7,363 bases of DNA from the NCBI GenBank assembly GCA_016201085.1, contig JACQDO010000098.1, forward strand, positions 1-7,363, in the 5' to 3' direction. The notes below the pieces were generated by a model. The model was not told the origin of the DNA and searched no databases. It was given only the letters and a program-made list of their open reading frames with translations. The stretch comes from Hyphomicrobiales bacterium (GTDB taxonomy: Bacteria; Pseudomonadota; Alphaproteobacteria; Rhizobiales; Xanthobacteraceae). Positions 6,560 to 7,363 of this stretch are shown here, one piece after another. How positions within the stretch are numbered: position 1 is the stretch's first letter; the number at the start of each line of letters is the position of its first letter. A program made the position numbers and the translations under genes.

Positions 6560-6565
6560 ATAATA
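6560..6565 (-). promoter_or_regulatory. Possible -10 element for livHMGF
   Basis: The minus strand reads TATTAT, 5/6 to TATAAT, 33 bp before the livH ATG and 5 bp beyond the end of the nearer hairpin repeat. At 18-bp spacing upstream, inside the repeat, stands TTCGGA (6589-6584), a poor -35. If real, the repeat supplies part of the promoter. The evidence is only a short motif in an AT-richer gap. Confidence 0.3.
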
Positions 6566-6570
6566 GCAGG

Positions 6571-6646
6571 CTAGTGTCCCGATTCCGAAGTTCGCAAAAC
6601 GTTGTGGCTCATACGGATGCGAACTTCGGAATCGTAAGGACACTAG
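6571..6646. repeat. 76-bp hairpin repeat (MITE/REP-like), copy 1
   Basis: This is an inverted repeat with a 26-bp stem. Outer arms are CTAGTGTCC (6571-6579) and GGACACTAG (6638-6646). Inner arms are 17 bp each, 6580-6596 and 6618-6634. A 3-nt bulge (TAA, 6635-6637) sits on the right arm, and a 21-nt loop spans 6597-6617. No protein is encoded. CTAG at both tips fits insertion at CTAG with TA duplication, as known for IS630/Tc1-mariner elements, but the repeat could also be a REP-like extragenic palindrome. It shares ends and plan with the copy at 6660-6736. Confidence 0.8.
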
Positions 6647-6659
6647 CAATTTTACGATT

Positions 6660-6736
6660 CTAGTGTGGTTTTGGATTTAAAGTTCCTATTTGAATTCGCG
6701 GTTACAACCGTAGGAACTTTAAATCCACCACACTAG
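6660..6736. repeat. 77-bp hairpin repeat (MITE/REP-like), copy 2
   Basis: This is an inverted repeat with 10-bp outer arms (CTAGTGTGGT 6660-6669; ACCACACTAG 6727-6736) and 16-bp inner arms (6673-6688; 6711-6726). A 3-nt bulge (TTT, 6670-6672) sits on the left arm and the loop is 22 nt (6689-6710). The plan is that of copy 1, but the bulge is on the opposite arm, so the two copies lie head to head, 13 bp apart. The bulged arms of the copies match at about 18 of 29 positions, with differences paired across each stem. Confidence 0.8.
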
Positions 6737-6740
6737 GAAA

Positions 6741-6767
6741 CGGGCAGGCCCTCACCGAGCCTGCCCG
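6741..6767 (-). terminator. Hairpin after the substrate-binding protein gene
   Basis: A 9-bp GC-rich stem (CGGGCAGGC 6741-6749 with GCCTGCCCG 6759-6767) and a 9-nt loop begin 12 bp past the stop codon at 6780. On the minus strand only TTT follows before CC and the edge of the hairpin repeat, so a full intrinsic terminator tail is missing. It may be a weak terminator or an mRNA-stabilising stem that keeps the binding protein more abundant than the permease. Confidence 0.6.
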
Positions 6768-6779
6768 ATCGTCAACTCA

Positions 6780-7363
6780 TCAAGTGCCGGGGACCAAGGC
6801 CCAGTCGCCGTTCTTGATCTCGAGCATATGGAACGCCGACAGGTCGAGACCCATATGGTCGGTCTTCGACATGTTCACGATGCCGCCGGTGCCGATATAG
6901 CCTTTGGTCTTCTCGATCTCGTCGCGCACCTTGGCCTTGTCGGCGCTCTTGGCGCGCTGCATCGCCTGCACCAGGATCATCAGGCCGTCATAGGCGTGAC
7001 CGCCGAAGGTCGACACCGCCTGCCCGGTCTTCTGCTGGTAGGTCTTGGAATAGTTCACCACCACCGGCTTCTGTTTGTCGTTGGCCGGAAGCTTGTCGGC
7101 GATCAGCAGCGCCGCCGCCGGCAGCCGCACGCCTTCGGCCGCGGGGCCAGCGAGTTCAATGAACTGCTTGGAGGCCACGCCGTGGCTCTGATAGAGCGGC
7201 AGCGTGATCGCGAGCTGGCGATAATTGCGCGTGACGATCGCCGGACCCTGGCCGAAGCCCGGATTGACCACCGCCTGTACGCCCGCCTTGTTCTTGATAT
7301 TGGTGAGCTGCGGGGTCATGTCGCTATCGCGCGGCCCGTAGCTTTCCTCGATCGCGATCTTGA
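6780..7363 (-). CDS. Liv/HAAT-family periplasmic substrate-binding protein, C-terminal half (5' end outside the window)
   Basis: The frame is open from the right edge to tandem stops TGATGA beginning at 6782, giving 194 residues; family members are near 380-400, so about half is seen. The text is typical of type 1 periplasmic binding proteins of the Liv family: a segment with EESYG near the start, GFGQGPAIVTRNYRQL, then PLYQSHGVASKQFIELAG, a conserved block AAEGVRLPA, STFGGHAYDGL, and a segment with RDEIEKTKGYIGTGG near the end. The mature protein would sit in the periplasm and deliver cargo to LivHM; the signal peptide is beyond the window. This subgroup occurs beside aromatic-acid and amino-acid catabolic genes, so cargo other than leucine is likely but unproven. 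A hairpin and two repeats separate it from livH, an arrangement that could set a higher binding-protein level. Confidence 0.9.
   Translation of the reverse strand, partial: KIAIEESYGPRDSDMTPQLTNIKNKAGVQAVVNPGFGQGPAIVTRNYRQLAITLPLYQSHGVASKQFIELAGPAAEGVRLPAAALLIADKLPANDKQKPVVVNYSKTYQQKTGQAVSTFGGHAYDGLMILVQAMQRAKSADKAKVRDEIEKTKGYIGTGGIVNMSKTDHMGLDLSAFHMLEIKNGDWALVPGT

Noticed and set aside
5631..6563. Plus-strand open frame of 310 codons opposite livH
   Set aside because: Low-complexity His/Asp/Gln/Arg text, exact antisense of a well-conserved permease, no ribosome-binding site or motif.
6571..6736. CRISPR array
   Set aside because: Only two units, each an internal palindrome with different arms and a 13-bp spacer; no regular direct repeat.
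6660..6736. Simple intrinsic terminator
   Set aside because: The stem is far longer than a terminator, has a bulge and no downstream T-run, and shares its plan and ends with the neighbouring copy, so a repeat element explains it better.

Overview
This 7.4 kb window is GC-rich and all its genes run on the minus strand, so transcription goes right to left. Gene content, GC-rich codon use and two TTGA-N6-TCAA boxes of the FNR/FixK type point to an alphaproteobacterium. The Bradyrhizobium/Rhodopseudomonas/Rhodoplanes side is my guess; no marker gene here proves it.

Layout in transcription order. (1) 7363-6780: 3' half of a periplasmic substrate-binding protein of the branched-chain amino acid (HAAT/Liv) family, followed by a hairpin that may terminate or stabilise its mRNA. 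(2) 6528-6779: a 252-bp gap holding that hairpin and two long hairpin repeats of 77 and 76 bp. The repeats share CTAGTGT ends and look like small non-autonomous transposable elements or REP-like repeats. (3) 6527-3235: livH, livM, livG and livF, tightly packed (2-bp gap, 4-bp and 14-bp overlaps), making a complete pair of permeases and pair of ATPases. (4) 3234-3146: an 89-bp gap with an excellent FNR/FixK box and a -10 element at class II spacing. (5) 3145-2591: a hotdog-fold thioesterase of the fluoroacetyl-CoA thioesterase (FlK) type, with an unusual C-terminal tail that runs over a second FNR/FixK-like box and into the next gene. (6) 2654-834 and 837-1: iorA and iorB of an indolepyruvate-type 2-oxoacid:ferredoxin oxidoreductase, joined by an ATGA overlap. 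The iorB product carries a C-terminal ferredoxin-like [4Fe-4S] domain and runs off the left edge.

How the parts may fit together (inference): the ABC transporter imports an amino acid or aromatic acid. A transaminated or oxidised 2-oxo derivative (an aryl pyruvate, for example) is decarboxylated oxidatively by IorAB to an acyl-CoA, with electrons passed to ferredoxin. The thioesterase could release free acid or recycle trapped CoA. The paired oxygen-responsive boxes fit an oxygen-sensitive iron-sulfur enzyme used under low oxygen. The most unusual items are the thioesterase tail overlapping a promoter-like box, the IorB-ferredoxin fusion, and the head-to-head pair of hairpin repeats inside the transporter locus.
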